Assembly: GCF_019112545.1 (NCBI RefSeq)
Contig: NW_025064898.1
Span: 525,993-589,992, forward strand
Source: Guyanagaster necrorhizus
Lineage: Eukaryota > Basidiomycota > Agaricomycetes > Agaricales > Physalacriaceae
Direction of reading: 5' to 3'
DNA length: 64,000 nt
Part shown: piece after piece, positions 9,951 through 23,585 of the stretch
Numbering within the stretch: the first letter of the stretch is position 1
How the letters are laid out: every line of letters begins with the position of its first letter
Translations under genes and position numbers: made by a program
Notes under the pieces: generated by a model
The model's input: only the letters and a program-made list of their open reading frames with translations
What the model was told of the DNA's origin: nothing
The model's database searches: none

Positions 9951-12900
9951 CCATGCGCAATACTTACATGAATTTGTTCCTAGGGATGAACACTGCAGTT
10001 TTGACTTGATCCATTGCCTGGAATGTATGACTTCAGGCCAGGTACGTGCCGTTATGTCAATGATTTTCTTCATTTGATATTCGCCATCCAATTAATGACA
10101 CATTCGTTGATGAATGGTTGTATCAACCGAGTCGTTTGCGTCGTTCCTTTTCTTTTACATGTGCCTGATAGAGGCGGAGCATGCCGTTAATCCCCGCTCT
10201 GCTCTTGACGCGTCCAACAATAACGAAGGCTCTAACAATTCTGGAACGTCACGCATGACGCGCTTCCCTTGATATCAGTTCAACAACAACGCGTCATAAT
10301 TTGACTTGTTCGCGGTGATCCCCAAAACTGCAGCTCATGCGACGGACAAATAGATCAGTAAGTAATTCTTCCTGTTGTGATGCGCGACCAGTTAACAAAT
10401 GTGCTACAGCTAAGGACAAATACGTGTAGACTATAATATGAAGGAAATAAGGATTATTTTTAAGGTAAGTAACTAATTGTATATCAAGTCCATGAAGAGC
10501 GCTTCTACACATGAGATGGGTGTATGGCAGGAGATCTCCGTCCCGCTGAGACGGTGATGGCGCTCCTCCTTCCTCCAGTTCAAAGTTTTCCGCCATCGAG
10601 ATCGAATAAATTATGATGCATCTGTCTCTCTGCGCGTACAGCATCGTCGACGGATGGAAGACGTCGAATGTGTGTTTCGAGTGGTGACGAACTAGGTGAA
10701 TGATAGAGTATTGGTGGGGTTGCTGCGCCGACTTGTCAGATGCGGGATAGACACGGACATAGCCACGCTAGCGGTGTCGGTCGTGGCTGGCCGTTTACTG
10801 TGGCACAAATACCACAACACGACGATATGGGAATGGTGATTTAGAAGAACACTGGGCCTGCGGATGATGCGCCTCCCTTCACAGTCGTTTGCGAGCCCTG
10901 CGATGGCTTTCCAGAGTTTTGTCCGGACATTGTGGATGAAGATATGAGGATGGGCTCGACAAAGAGGTGGTGGTGGTGGTGGTGGTGGTGGTGGTTAGGT
11001 GTTCTGGGGCGGTAGGAGTGATGACAACCGGTTAAGGGCCGAACTTGTTCTGGGGAGGGAGACAACGACTAACTGGCCTTTATATAGGATCATCACGCCG
11101 TATTCAGGCAAATTCCGCACGCAGCCACGAAATGCTATGGGATGACTACCCATGACTCGAAATGGGAAAGGAGTTAACGGTGGCTTTACCCAAGCATAGA
11201 ATTCCCACGAAGGCGCTCGTTTGACAAAATGACGACGATGATTTCGGCAACGCGACGCCCAGCTTTTCCTGCGTTTCAAAAATATGCCATTGGAGGTATC
11301 CTTTTTCGGAACAACACCGCAAAGCTGTTGGTTCCTTCTGTCTCGTGCCGAAAAATGCGAATTCTTTATTTCCTCCGCACAGCTTTCAGTCCTCCGACGC
11401 TAGGTAAGGTACCCACCGTCGAAAGCGGATATCTTCATCAAAGGTCGATCGTGGCTTTTTGGATACTTGGCTCAAACCTGGCTCGTGGCCCAGCGCTAAA
11501 CTTGCCCTAATCTGCCGGTGATTCGGTGCAAGTTCCTGCCGCGGCCTGAGCCTGAATTGTGAAGACGTCTATCCGGACTGGTTCTCTTTCCGAATACACT
11601 CCGACGTCGAATTGATGGTTTTCTTTTAGAATTATTTTCGGGTGCGTTCGAAGATTAACTTTGTCAAATGTTGAAACGTCGACGGTTCGTGCCTCTCGAA
11701 TCTTCCCACAACCACCTCCTCGGTTTTCAATAGGATGCGTGATGCGTAATGCTTGTAATATAGGCATTCCGGTCATTTCAGTGATCATCAACGTCGGCCG
11801 GAACAAAAAGGCCGCTCAGGAAACTGATCCTGATGAACGTAACGTTGGTCTTAATTGTGGACTACTTATGGTTCCAGTTAGAATAAGCCTTTCTTTTGAA
11901 TGCGGCTCAGTCATGCATAGCTTACTGGGCATTCAAACTGTCAGCAATCCTCGATCCTGTCACTACGGCATCCCCCGCTGAATAACGTTACACCTGCAGC
12001 TGTAACTGATCCACACATGGTTGCGAACGTACCTGGGGGGTTGATGAGGCCTCCACGAGAAAGAGGGCTGATCAAATCGCGGCCACGAGTTGATCTGTTC
12101 GTAAGTTGTACATTGTGCTCCACGCCTGTCCAAGTAATCCAGGTTCCAGGTTCCGTCAAATTGACAAGGCCCCGTGTACAGTCCAGAGATATTAATGATT
12201 CGCCCATTTGCTTCCGTTCAAGCCTCTGCACCAGGCGGATTTAGCGGGCAACATCATCGTGGCTGTGCTTAGGAATCCTCAGTCCCTCTCGGACATCAGA
12301 ACCAAATTCCCAAAGGGCATCCAGAGAAGAAGACTCAAGAAGTCGTTCTTCAAAATGCACAACCCTCTGCTGGTCGGACAATTTTTTCGAACATCACAAC
12401 ACGCGCAGTCCATGACATACCCAAGTGTTTTTAGAGACATCTTGTACCTAGTGAAGGATAGTTCTCGGTCTAAATCACATTATCTGTGCGATAGTCTCGG
12501 ATACATGATGGAGAAGGAGCGTAAATTTTATTCTTGTAAGCCACAGGTAATTTAATCGGGTTGGTTGGCACAGGCTTGACCCTCAGTCCATAACTTGGGA
12601 AATTCTTCGCCTCGACTTGACATGCGTAGTCGACGCGTGCGGCCACAGTGCTGGCGGCCTGCTAGCCTTCCCGTGTATATTAATATTGTTGCCGACTGCA
12701 CTTCACCCTGGTTCTCTCCGGTAACCATGGATAGAAGACCTTGTTAGTGGGGCTACTATCCACAATGGAGCCGCCCGACTATGAGAGGAACGGCCAAAGA
12801 AGCAGCTTCTATCGGTGAAATAAAGAAAATCGTTCCCGGGGTCATCGATGGTTCATCCTCGCATCGAAATCCCACTCAACGTGGCCCAAATTACGAACTG

Positions 12901-13875
12901 TCGGTCCGATCACCACATGGGAAGCCACGATGCTCGCAGTTTTTTTGGCTCTCTATAATGAAATTGGTCACGGGGCTCGTTGGGCGGTCATCCTGGCATA
13001 TTTCGAGGATGCGGATGGTAAGAATTGCAGCCGTTCTGTGACTGGCGACGGCGATCAAATTGCCGAGTATCTTGGATTCGCCTGGCAGGACAAGCCAAGT
13101 TCCTTGCTTGACATCAAGCCTGAGATGTGGAAGCCTGTATACTCGTCCAACGTGAAGTCGTTGGCTGCTAATTTCTCGTAACAGAGCGGAAGAAAGGCGG
13201 TCAAAGTTTAAGATGCTGTCGGTGGCACACTGGTAGAGTTTAGCAGCATGTACGCAACCATGGATTTAGAATCTTAGCTGGGTCCTTTCCCTTACGCCGC
13301 AACCAGGCCTCTGGGTAAAGGTAAATATGTAAGTTTACACGCTACTTGTGAAACATAGTGTACAAACGGAGGTTCGAACTGTGCACGAGTGCTTCGCGGG
13401 TCCGCCTTACTCATGAGATGTTCGCTCTGCTGGACTTCGGCTCCACCAACAGGCTGGTACGCCACTACCGCCAATGGTGCCAGTGGAAGACCATACCCAT
13501 CAGTATCATAATGGAGGCACGGGCGTCAATCAGTGCCACTGATAGGACATTGGTCAAAGATTTACGCGCAGTACGACCTAGAACCTGAAGCATCCATCAT
13601 ATGAAGGCATGCACGGATGATGGATCGAAAGAGCCTGACTTCGGCACCTTCCGTCGCTCACCGATCACTTTTGAGGTTTGCGGGTCGCAAGCGGATCTCC
13701 CGATGTAAGTACTCTTAAGTTTGGAAAACAGTGATGATAAAATGCATAAATTTTAATTATTCGACATAACTTGAGGGGACAATCTGAATAACTTGGCACT
13801 TACGCGATTTCAGCAACTATCTTCCCTCTGTCAAGGCAGAGTCAGCTCAATGACGTCTGCCGCAAAAAAGAAAAC
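9951..13875. other. Gene-poor region, no gene recognised
   Basis: Nearly 4 kb. Short open frames occur on both strands (for example minus 10294-10644, minus 11507-11806, minus 11941-12231, plus 12208-12555, plus 12930-13181). None shows a family motif, and none extends by convincing splicing. The minus-strand frames at 11.5-12.2 kb have balanced composition and could be relics of one gene. A GGT repeat lies at 10966-10995. Confidence 0.4.
10966..10995. repeat. (GGT)10 trinucleotide microsatellite
   Basis: Ten uninterrupted GGT units. Read on the minus strand in one frame it gives a poly-His run, but the surrounding open frame has no other support. Confidence 0.9.
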
Positions 13876-15253
13876 CTACATATTCTTGTTCGCCTCCATT
13901 TCCCTATGGGCCTCTCGAATATCATTCCAATTATAAACCTACACACATATTTACATATGATTAGAGAACAAATGGTGGGAACAGTCTCAGAAAAGCCACA
14001 CCTTATGAATGTACGTCTTGATAGGACCATTTCCTTCGCATCCAGTAACGTCTCCTAAAAATTGGTCCCTCAAACTGTCCATGACTTGTCAGATACGATA
14101 TAATGAATGTCAAAGGTGGTCTTACCGGGTGATCAAGTCCGCCTGATATTCCAGGCTACGGGCCCTTAGGGTAGAACCCTGGATACGGAGGCGCTTCGAC
14201 AGGATAGGCCGCAGGTCCACAGATGGGACCGTAGAACCTTCACTGCGATAAGGTAGCGGTGCAGAAAAGCCCGAGGATTGCTTACCACTTAAGAAGGCAA
14301 ATATCGTCATGCGGCCATCGATGGCAAGCGAATTGATATTCTTGTTCCAATGAGTCTGACCAACGAAGTCAAGAATAACGTCGACTCCCGTCCCCTCGGT
14401 GATTTTGAGTACTTCGGCCGCAAAATTCTGAGTCTTGTAATTGACTCCGAGTGTCGCGCCGTTTGGGATTGAAAGCAGCCAGTCGAGCTTTTCCTTCGTA
14501 GATGCGGTGGCGACGACATTCTTCCTGTATAGACATTAAGACTTCAAAGCTATGTGAACGGTACTTGAACTGACGCGCCGAGTGAACGGGCCATTTGAAT
14601 AGCGGCGATACCAACGCCAGATGCAGCGGAATGTATCAAAACACTTTCTCCAGGCTTGAGTTCTCCGTATACTGTAATTCCTTGAAAGGCTAATGAAAAT
14701 TACATCATTCTTCGCCTTTTTCCGACATTGAGATATTCATACCGGTTAGAAACACTTCGGGAATACTGGCAGCTTCGGCCCAGGACAAATACGAAGGCTT
14801 GGATATCAGGTGAGTTTCATTCACGACAATATACTCTGCGTATGCACCCTGGAGAACAGGTAAACATCGAAAGGGTTGGTTGGTATCATCTTACGCCTGC
14901 GGCAATGCCGAAGACCTCATCACCCTCCTTCCAATTTCCGGAGAGGTTGGGTCCAAGGGCTGCGACATAGCCCGAAAACTCAACACCGAGAATCGTAGAG
15001 GCTCCGGGCGGAACCGGGTACATTCCTTCTCGCTGGAGTATGTCCATACGATTCAGCCCGAAAGCCTTGATCTGAGACATTTAGGTGATAAGTAAGTACG
15101 ACATGAGAATGCGATTGTCGTCGTCTCAGATCTGAGACGGCGGTCACATACTTTTACAAGAATCTGCCGTTCCGAGGGAGCTGGCGTCTCAACATCCCCA
15201 ATGAAGAGGTTCTCGAGCGGTCCTTTGTCGTCTTTGATCAGTACGGCTCTCAT
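13876..15253 (-). CDS. Quinone oxidoreductase, PIG3/TP53I3-like (zinc-free MDR family)
   Basis: Starts at 15253 with MRAVLIKDDKG and ends at 13876 after VYNWNDIREAHREMEA. It has about seven exons. Motifs in order: GLNRMDILQREG, LGVEFSGYV (GroES-like domain), EGDEVFGI, the helix-strand HSAASGVGIAAIQMA carrying the Rossmann-type nucleotide-binding loop, ATASTKEKL, GVDVILDFVG and the C-terminal GPIKTYIHK segment. The order matches PIG3-type NADPH:quinone oxidoreductases of the medium-chain dehydrogenase/reductase superfamily. Zinc-ligand cysteines of true alcohol dehydrogenases are absent. The likely reaction is NADPH-dependent reduction of quinones or enones in the cytosol. An in-frame ATG lies 13 codons upstream (MPSPIWN), but relatives begin at MRAV. 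The last exon is short and is reached through an intron ending in gtgtag. The gene is isolated between two gene-poor stretches. Confidence 0.9.
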
Positions 15254-18200
15254 ATCCGTTGATAAGGGGCAATTCCAAATGGGACTCGGCACGGTTTCAG
15301 GTTGATGTCAAAAAGAATGACTGAGAATACTACAGCGCCGCGATGTAGATGAAGGACAAGGACAAAAGACAACCTTGGCCAACGCCATCACTCTGAATCG
15401 TGTTAGTAATGATGATGTCATATCAACGTCACTCCACACTCAGATTCGGGCAGCTCGGCTTTGGATTAACTGGAAAAAAAAATTATGCGGACATTATCGC
15501 CACTCGACCGTGCGCAAATCATGATGTAGAGTGGACCTACATGAAGTATCAAGGGACTCGGCGCTGTCGTGCCTCCGGCCTGATTTGGGCTTCGACGACA
15601 GATCCACCAACCTGAGGCCGTTTACAAACTCGATTGAGAGTAGCCCACAAATCTCGGCTAGTTGGGATACGGGAGTATGAGATCAACGTTCAACCTCGGC
15701 CCCGTGATCGCGTGAGGGAAAAAATATCTGTTATCAAATGTCCATTCATGGAGCTATCTTTGATAGACGCACCAGCTGGCTGGCTATTGATAGATAGTCT
15801 AAGGGACTTTCAAGCGAAAAACGTCCAGGTTTTAGCAGTTTTGGTACCTGGTACCTAGTATGTCAACGCTGTCGAAATGGTACTCCGTGGATTCAAGTTG
15901 CCCGTGGATGATAAAATCAAGAAACGAAATCGATTGCTTCAGGATTTCGCTGAGTGTTTTAGAGGCTATATACCAACGCTAAAACCTGTGACATGGAACA
16001 GAGGACGATTAGAAATCAAGAATAATTAAGAGCATAATGACACTAACCTACTCGAGTTCAAGAAACTACCTACACACGACATGCCTACAGTAGGATGAAC
16101 ATAAAACGGGGGTATCATATTACATGACGAAAGGATGCAGTACCCAAGTCCCTAGTGTTGATTCTGGAGCCGTAATTCCAAAGGCTCGACACGAAACAAG
16201 TGCTCTTCCCTTTAGGACTGAGTCGCCCCCAAACTGGCACAGACCAATATCCCTAGCACTGATCCTAGCACTGATAAAGTCAGCTTTGACAATTTGACTA
16301 AGTAGGAGGAACAAAAAAAATCATCCTCGGTGATAATGGAGTTTTCATACAGCGGGATCTCATCAGGTACAGGTTGCATCTTTGACGCACTGTTGGTTAC
16401 TGCTCTTTCAGCCCTCATCTGCCACCGTGTTTCGTACTGGCCGTAAATCCGTCACAGTCAGACTCGGCCGTAGGCACTACCTGCCATCAGTCCGTCCACC
16501 AATCAAGACGGGATTACATGCATGCGCCCCAGATAGTTCGATCTTTTGCTTTCCGGAGTGGCCGTCCCTTAACGGATAATTTAAATAAATAGCCTTCTTT
16601 GCATCATACAGGAACAGCCCAGGAAGTCCACTTCAGATCCGGAGGCCAAAGGCACTGGTTGGAGGACTCGAGTTCTGCTTGGCGGTTTTGACGGCATTTG
16701 GTACCGTGGCACTGGCAAATATTAGTCAAAGATCATTATCATCCAGACAGTAACCATACCCAGTGAACGAGCTTGAACTAACGGGTAGGAATTCCAAGCT
16801 CAATTACTTCTGACCATTTGGGGGCGAAACGGTTCAGCATTGAAGACAACCATCACAGAGCCTGTGCCTCTCTTCAAGGACAGCGTGGCATAGTCTAAAT
16901 GTGTTCGAGACTGACGATACGACAGATGCGCGTTACCATACAACATCAGCAAAACGACGCCAGCCGCCTCGTATCCCAATATTGCTGCGGGTTCGTAGCT
17001 TGGTGACACGGGAGTCCATACGCAGGCACACCAGATTAACATCAAGGGTCCAGGAAGATCATGATCATAATGCGCCATGTTATCGTAAACCAGCGCTGGC
17101 ACATTCATGCTCAAGTCAGGGACGAAACCTCAGTCTCCTCCGCCTACCGGATAACGAACGGACCATCGGGAATCCACAAAGAGGATGTGCGCCCCTGTAC
17201 AGTATATGCTCAACCTGATGTAAAAGCTCGGAACGAAAGAAACAAAGTCGCCCGGAACAGGCGCTTGTTCGGAAGGTAACAAGTATCATGGAGATCTTTC
17301 CCCTTTGCGCAATGTTTCAGTTCATCCGTAACTTAGCATGGTTTTAATTTTAATTATAAGGACGTACCCATGGACCAAGCTGAATCAACATCGTGATTCC
17401 ATGAAACGTGGCGGGTCGACTGAATTAATAGCCCGCGCTTGAAGGCTGTACTCCGTCACGATATCTGGATATGACCTAGACCAGTAATACAATTCAATAT
17501 GATACAAACCAAGATTCAGAGGACCAAGGTCAAAGACCGGGATGATCGCAAGAAACTAATGACTCCGCTTCAGAGTTCTATCAATCGAGAGTCAGCGGTG
17601 AGTGGTAAAGTAGGACGCTACGGTTGACATAGGTCCCGATCCAGGTGGCAACGAGGTCTATTCCTGTGATTTCATTGGTGGCTCGGACGACAGTTTGTTC
17701 GCTAAGTTTCATCGAAGGAAACTAATGAAAAATCCCGTATAAAAGCAGGAGCCAGCATAAAGCGTTCAACTTTCCATTTTGGGTGAAGTGGACCTTTACA
17801 CGTGGTCGCGCTGGCCCCAAAGTTGAAACTCCGATTGGAGGCGCCGCTATAAAAAAAACCTTAAAAAACACGTTGCTTAGCGCATACTGGAATTTTTACC
17901 CAGCATCTCACCTCACCTCCGCCTCGTGCTCCATCCTGGTGAGTATTCCTTGTCCTTTTATATTCAACGGTTATGCTGTTGCATATAATTTGATGACCTT
18001 TGCTATGGTCCGTGTTTCCAAGTGCGACTAGACATCGCGTTCAAACCTGCCGAAATCTTTTTTTTACCTAGCTTTCTGAAGTCTTCTCATATCATTATAT
18101 GGTGAACGATCTCGCTGACTTGTTTTTCCCTAGGTGTTAAATTTACACTTGTTGATATTAAGTATAATGTATTCTTGGTACCTGTAGCATCGCACCGTGC

Positions 18201-18390
18201 GTTATGATGAACATAATTTTTGTTCCGAACACAACTTATGGCATATGCTATGGTGCCATATGGGCCCTCTTACAAAAATTTGTAAAATTGTCATCAAAAA
18301 AACAAGCAGTATGATGAACAAGCGTTCCCCTTCGCAACGCCTCTAACAATGTCGTAAGGCGACTCATTGAAGTGCAAAGAGTGATTCCTA
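15254..18390. other. Gene-poor region, no gene recognised
   Basis: About 3.1 kb between the quinone oxidoreductase and the secreted two-repeat protein. Open frames are all under about 105 codons, lack motifs and do not chain by splicing. A minus-strand frame at 16800-17114 has plausible amino-acid composition but no match I know. It may contain relics of decayed genes. Confidence 0.4.
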
Positions 18391-19423
18391 CTACAGCTGC
18401 GCTTGAAGAGCCTTCATCTGTGCCAACAATGTTGTCGATGATGCAGGACAACCGACCCCAGGTCCCTCCAGATTCTGCAATGATATCAAAACCGCCGTGA
18501 TCCTCGTAATTTGTGATGCAGTCGAGTTATCCGTAGGAAAATCTATCGCAACAGCCGTATTGTTGACGGCATGGCCAGCGGCGACGTTGGCACTGAGAGA
18601 CTGTACGGTATGTGAGCTTCGGAGATAAGTTGTTGTGTACGGAGAACTCACTTTGATGAACGAAGTCCTTTCAGGAGGACAAGAGCATGGAATAAGCACC
18701 GGGTTGCCATCAGCACCGGTAGTTCCGTCACAATTGCCAGTGCCTGATGGGTTAACGCCAGCCTCTATTCCGAACTCGGGAACCAGGGATGGGTCAACTG
18801 TGCTATTCGTCGTGTCCGTCACAGTGGAATTGTCGCTTGCGACAGAGAAAGTTACAGTAGCTGGCGCAGACGAAGAGGTTGCCGACGAGGATAAGGGCGA
18901 GGATGAAGATGCAGCTGCCGACGATGATGATGCGGCAGTAGTTCCTTCTTGTATAGCTTTCTGTTGTGCCACAAAAGTGGTAGAGGCAGCAGGACAACCC
19001 TTCCCTGTCCCGTTAATATTCTGCAAGGTGACTAGGGCCGTCTGTATCCTCGCAAGCTGGGACGCTTGAGAGTCGTCCTCCGGGAAAGACACTTGTACTG
19101 ATGGATTATTGATGACGAATCCAGCATTGACGTTGGCATTCAGAGACTATTCGTGGCGTAAGAATGGAAATTTCACGAAAAACTTGTATGCATACCTGAA
19201 TGAAGGTATCACGCTCCGGAGGGCATACGCAAGGAATCAAAATGGGGCTCCCGTTGGCCCCCGTAATCCCATCGCAATCTCCAGTACCGGTTGGGTTGAT
19301 TCCCGCTTCCAGTCCGAATTCAGGAATCAAATCTGAATTGACGTCGCGTCGGATAGGTGCAGATATTACAGACAGCACGATAACACTTGAAGTTGCGAGG
19401 ACAGTAGCAGCGAATTTCAACAT
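18391..19423 (-). CDS. Secreted protein made of two tandem copies of a ~110-residue Cys-containing domain
   Basis: Three exons. A signal peptide (MLKFAATVLATSSVIVLSV) starts at 19423; 29 upstream in-frame codons are ignored because they would bury it. Copy 1 reads LIPEFGLEAGINPTGTGDCD, GSPILIPCVCPPERDTFIQ, SLNANVNAGFVINNPSV, SFPEDDSQASQLARIQTAL and GTGKGCPAASTT. Copy 2, after a Ser/Ala/Thr linker, repeats the same order (LVPEFGIEAGVNPSGTGNCD, CSCPPERTSFIK, SLSANVAAGHAVNN, TDNSTASQITRI, GVGCPASSTT). The four Cys positions are conserved between copies, and an intron falls after the same Ile-Gln/Lys residue in both. Single-domain proteins with this CPPxRxxFI signature are familiar among secreted proteins of Agaricomycetes, without a known function. 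No GPI signal is seen, so it is predicted to be released. It is divergent from the GH16 gene. Confidence 0.8.
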
Positions 19424-20463
19424 GCTGGAGAATGTGGCAGTTGAAGGAATGGAGAATGTGGTTAATGAGTGGCTTGTAGAGAAACGGAAAAGAGTGAAGA
19501 AATGAAGCAAAACTCCTGCGTCAAGCAGGGTGCCGACACTGTCGACGGGCTGAAGAGAAAGTAGTGGGAGTAAGAAGGAAACAAGCGTTTGTCCATTGAT
19601 GAACTTGGAACCTAAATATAGTTTGTCGGTCTGGCCCGGTCACGTTCTCGATGATCACACTGTGACAGCTAGGATATCTCTCGATTCCGATTCTCTCTAA
19701 TTGTTGCCGCTCTATAGGACTCCCTTCTGCCTGCTTCTCAGGCTCGGTCTATAAGTATTATGTCTCTATAACCATGGGATTGAGATCAGATCGCCATACT
19801 GAAGAACAATTAACATATCACAATGGTTCAGATGCAGATTTCGAATCCCATCACCTCGCTCTCCCTCCCTGGCACTTTCTCTTTCCGAGTTCAAACCTTT
19901 ATATTGTAAGCAGCGACTACTCGTATGGCAACTCTGGCCGTAAGACCGACGGATCAGAAGACTTCTTTTTTCACGTGCCGCACTTTTCAAGTTCTGTTGA
20001 AACTCCAATTTTTCATTCACGGCGCTGAACTGAATAGACCGGACCATAGTCCGGAACAGTCTTCCAAGGAAATAACAAGTCGTGGCCGAAGACGAGGGAT
20101 CATGACGTAAATCATCGTCGCTAGGTTATCTAACTACCTGCTTACCGACACCTCACTTCAGACAATCGCAAGCTCTTCAACTTCTGTATACGCTATTCGA
20201 GCTCATTATTATCCTTCAGAACTTCAGTCGCTGCAGCGCACGACAAATTGAAACTTGCACTCAAATTTAGCGGTCCCCCTAACACGCCGGTCGTGCCTAT
20301 CCGCAGTGTTGCCACGGTTCTGCCGCACCATCACAGTCCATTCTCCCTTTGCAAAAGTCATTTGCCGATAAGTTTGCCGACAAAAGCACAGTCAATCTTT
20401 CTTTTGGCAATCATATAAGTAGCTTCTTCACCACCGACCCTTATTCACTCCTTCTTGACTACC
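19424..20463. promoter_or_regulatory. Divergent promoter region between secreted protein and GH16 genes
   Basis: About 1 kb separates two oppositely directed secreted-protein genes. A TATA-like CATATAAG lies at 20412-20419, about 45 bp before the GH16 ATG. A TATATTTA-like element on the minus strand near 19612-19620 could serve the other gene. No credible coding frame is present. Confidence 0.45.
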
Positions 20464-21911
20464 ATGCCAAACCTGGCTCTCCTTGTCGCGCTTAGCGTCG
20501 TCGCCTGCGAACTTGCCGCAGGAACTACATACGAAATGATCAAAGAATATGCTGGGTCGGGCTTCTTTGATGACTGGGATTATTATGATAATTGTGCGTG
20601 TCCACGCTCTCGTTAAGGGCCGAAACTCATATCGTGTTGCAGACGACAATCTCACTAACGGAGATGCCATGTTCGTCATTTGCTCATAGGTTCCTTCGGT
20701 TGTTAATATCTACAATAAACCAGCTTCGTAGGCTCCGGCTCCGACCTCACATACATAGACTCTACCACAAACCGTGCGATCATGAAAGTCGACAACACCT
20801 CCACCGTGGCTTACAACTACAAGCGTGACACCGTTCGAATTGCGTCAAAGGATCGCTACGAGGTTGGAAGCATTTGGATAGCGGACATGTACCATGTTCC
20901 ATACGGCGTAAGCTTTGCCTAGTTTCTTCCTCTGAATTCCGCAGTAACTGTTCTTTTCGTGGGACAGTGTTCGGTCTGGCCGGCGTGGTACTTCGCTATC
21001 AATTGGTGTGACATACTGGTGCTCATGCTTAATTATACAGGTGGTCCCAGGCTCCTGACTGGCCAACCGGGGGGTAAGTCGGTGCGCTCTTTCAGATCGA
21101 TCCTTTTAATTTTGTGATCGCAGAGAGATCGATACCTTTGAAGGGGTGAATCTTGTGACCATGAACCAAATGGCTCTGCATACTGAGAGTGGTTGTAAAC
21201 AAGTAGACCCAGTCCAATCGTCCACCCTCATCAATACCACCGATTGTGATTACGAAGTAGACGACAACGACGGTTGCGTCGTGACAGACCCGTCCACAGC
21301 ATCGTATGGAGCCAAATTCGCTGCTGCGGAAGGCGGTGTCTTCGTCACAGAATTCGCGGAGACCGGGATATCGTGAGCTTCCCGTTCCTTAGTACCAGTC
21401 CGTTCTGGTTGCTGACATGTCTTGCGTAGTATCTGGTTCTTTAGCCGCTCCAGTGTTCCCTCCTCCATCTCCTCGAACTCAAGTACCATTGATACTGACA
21501 ACCTCGGTACCCCTGTTGCGAACTGGCCCAAAGGTGGATGCGATATTGACACGTACTTCACCGCACAGAATCTGATATTTGATATCACTCTCTGCGGAGG
21601 TAAGTAACTGCGGTCTATCAGATTTAGCTAATATTAAGTTTCTTGGTGCAGACTTTGCAGGCACCGCATCTATATTTAATGAAACCTGCACGGGCACATG
21701 CTATACCGACTATGTCATCGGGAATGCCTCTTACTATGACACTGCCTACTTCGATGTTGCTTCAGTGCGTGTGTACGGCGTTAACGGGACCGATACGACG
21801 GCGTCAAGCAGCAGCAGCAGCGGTGCCATGAGCAATAACTTGTGGGATTCGAGAACCGCTGCGGTGCTGGCCGCTGCTGCCCTAGGTGCTACTGCGTTGC
21901 TAGCTATCTGA
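20464..21911 (+). CDS. GH16 endo-1,3(4)-beta-glucanase (laminarinase-like), probable GPI anchor
   Basis: Seven or more exons. The N-terminus is a signal peptide (LALLVALSVVACELAAG), followed by YDNYDNLTNGDAIF, YGCSVWPAWWSQAPDWPTG and the catalytic signature GGEIDTFEGV (E-x-D-x-x-E: nucleophile and acid/base). The signature is assembled across an intron. The next stretches, MALHTESGC and NWPKGGCDIDTYF, are typical of the Phanerochaete Lam16A type of GH16. The family hydrolyses beta-1,3(1,4)- and beta-1,3(1,6)-glucans and takes part in fungal wall turnover or degradation of external glucans. The C-terminus has a Ser run, an Asn-Asn cleavage-like zone and a hydrophobic tail (VLAAAALGATALLAI), consistent with a GPI-anchor signal. 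Relative to the secreted Lam16A this tail suggests wall or membrane retention. All intron phases close cleanly. Confidence 0.92.
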
Positions 21912-23585
21912 AGTCAAAAATATCTCTTTTTCGTAATATTACAGACTGCGCTTATTGCGTTCTATCAGTGCCTAAATACAATACCTCTCTTTTCCTTGTA
22001 TGAATAGACCTCTATAAACTGCGGACACATATCACTGTCGAGGCTCTCGGAGTCGTTAAAAATGGCTTCCCAGCACTGCGTCTAAGCGGATAATAAATGT
22101 CCGACTTGATTTCTTCGGTCCGCACCTCATATAGCAACACCTCGAGGCGCAAGTACAGTTTTGCGTCTCTGCCATGAGATGACACCACTTATGTGTCATG
22201 CTGCGCCGTGTACATGAAGATTCTCGAGTGCTCCCATGACGATTCAGAGGTTTTACTAATCGTAGTCAGACGAATATGCCCGTGAAATTAACAAACAAAC
22301 TTCAGAACTCTCAGTTCGGCTCGAAAGATCCATTCTGAGGATGTCCGTCGGTCCCTTTTCTCCGGTACCTGTGATGACTGGAATGTCGCCTCGGCTAGGT
22401 GATCGTCAGGTCCTCGACTCATTGATATTTTGACCTCGGACAGAAGTTCTTGATCTACAAATTACTATTGACCTCGGGGGACTTTGTGAACCCTTGTGGA
22501 ACCCAGCTGTGGTTCCGTCCGGAACGATATCCATGCAGTTGCACCAGGTGTCGGCAGAATGCTGTCACTGAACTGGGAAAAAAAACGGTAGTCAAGGATG
22601 TATAAGTGACGGAAATGCATCTAATCGCTTCGCACCATCCGGATTAAACGCGATAAACGGCCGTCCATCCGAGACTATCAAGATTTGGATTGGAAAAAAT
22701 CATGTCAACAGGCCGGAGTAGATCATCATTTGGCATTGGCGCCCTCGGAGTCATGAAGAAATACGACCAGATATGGTCCCTTAGAGACACGAGGGGCGAT
22801 AACGAGGTCTGTCTTCGGTGTTCATTGTGGTTCTGCCTACCCCGCCACTGTCTTGAAATGTAATTTCGTCATACAGGTCGATGATGCTATGACCGAGGAT
22901 GGCGAAGAGCAGATTTTGTCGAGGAGTTCAAAGACCTTGACCTGTAAAAGATAGAATCAATGAACACTGCTGAGTGTTGAGCGTTGAGGCTTAGTTGAGT
23001 TCTGTCATCAGGCAGCGGCATTGAGCCGCATAATGTTGCAGAACAGATCACTTTCTTGAAACCCAGCGAGAAAAATATCTGGCTTTGGTAGGATGAACAT
23101 GGTGGGATGTGACGATACCTGGTGGCTCTGAGACAACCAGCACCTCCACCGCGTGTTAGTAGTTAGTGTATTGTAATCAAAATCAAGAAAAAGCCTAGCG
23201 GCAAAGTTAGGTCGGAACTTCCCGCGCCTATCCACGATCGCGTCAGTTTTGTTCAAGGCCAACAGAGGGGGAACCTGGATGGTCAAAATTACTGTTGCCT
23301 CGTCAAATACCGCTGTTAAGCCTGTAGGATGCAATGCGGTAGCATATCGTTATGCTGGGATTTGCTGTACAATCTACGCCGCTAGAAGCATCTAGGATTT
23401 TATTAGTGAAGCCTCAGAGACTACTCAAGTTTACTCTCTTTACCTAGTTTTATCTTGCAGCGTAACGTTCTCACTAGCCTTACCATAGACCCAGATGTTC
23501 ATTGCACAATCACAGCACCTACCTACTGTTGCGGGACGACACAAGTACCTGATGTCAACCTTATATAAGCATAGACAGTTTTGTC

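Noticed and set aside
10841..11065. 74-codon minus-strand frame with a run of nine His
   Set aside because: The His run is just the GGT microsatellite read in one frame; no other support for a protein.
18635..19069. 144-codon plus-strand frame over the secreted two-repeat gene
   Set aside because: Antisense to clear repeat domains with matching signal peptide and introns.
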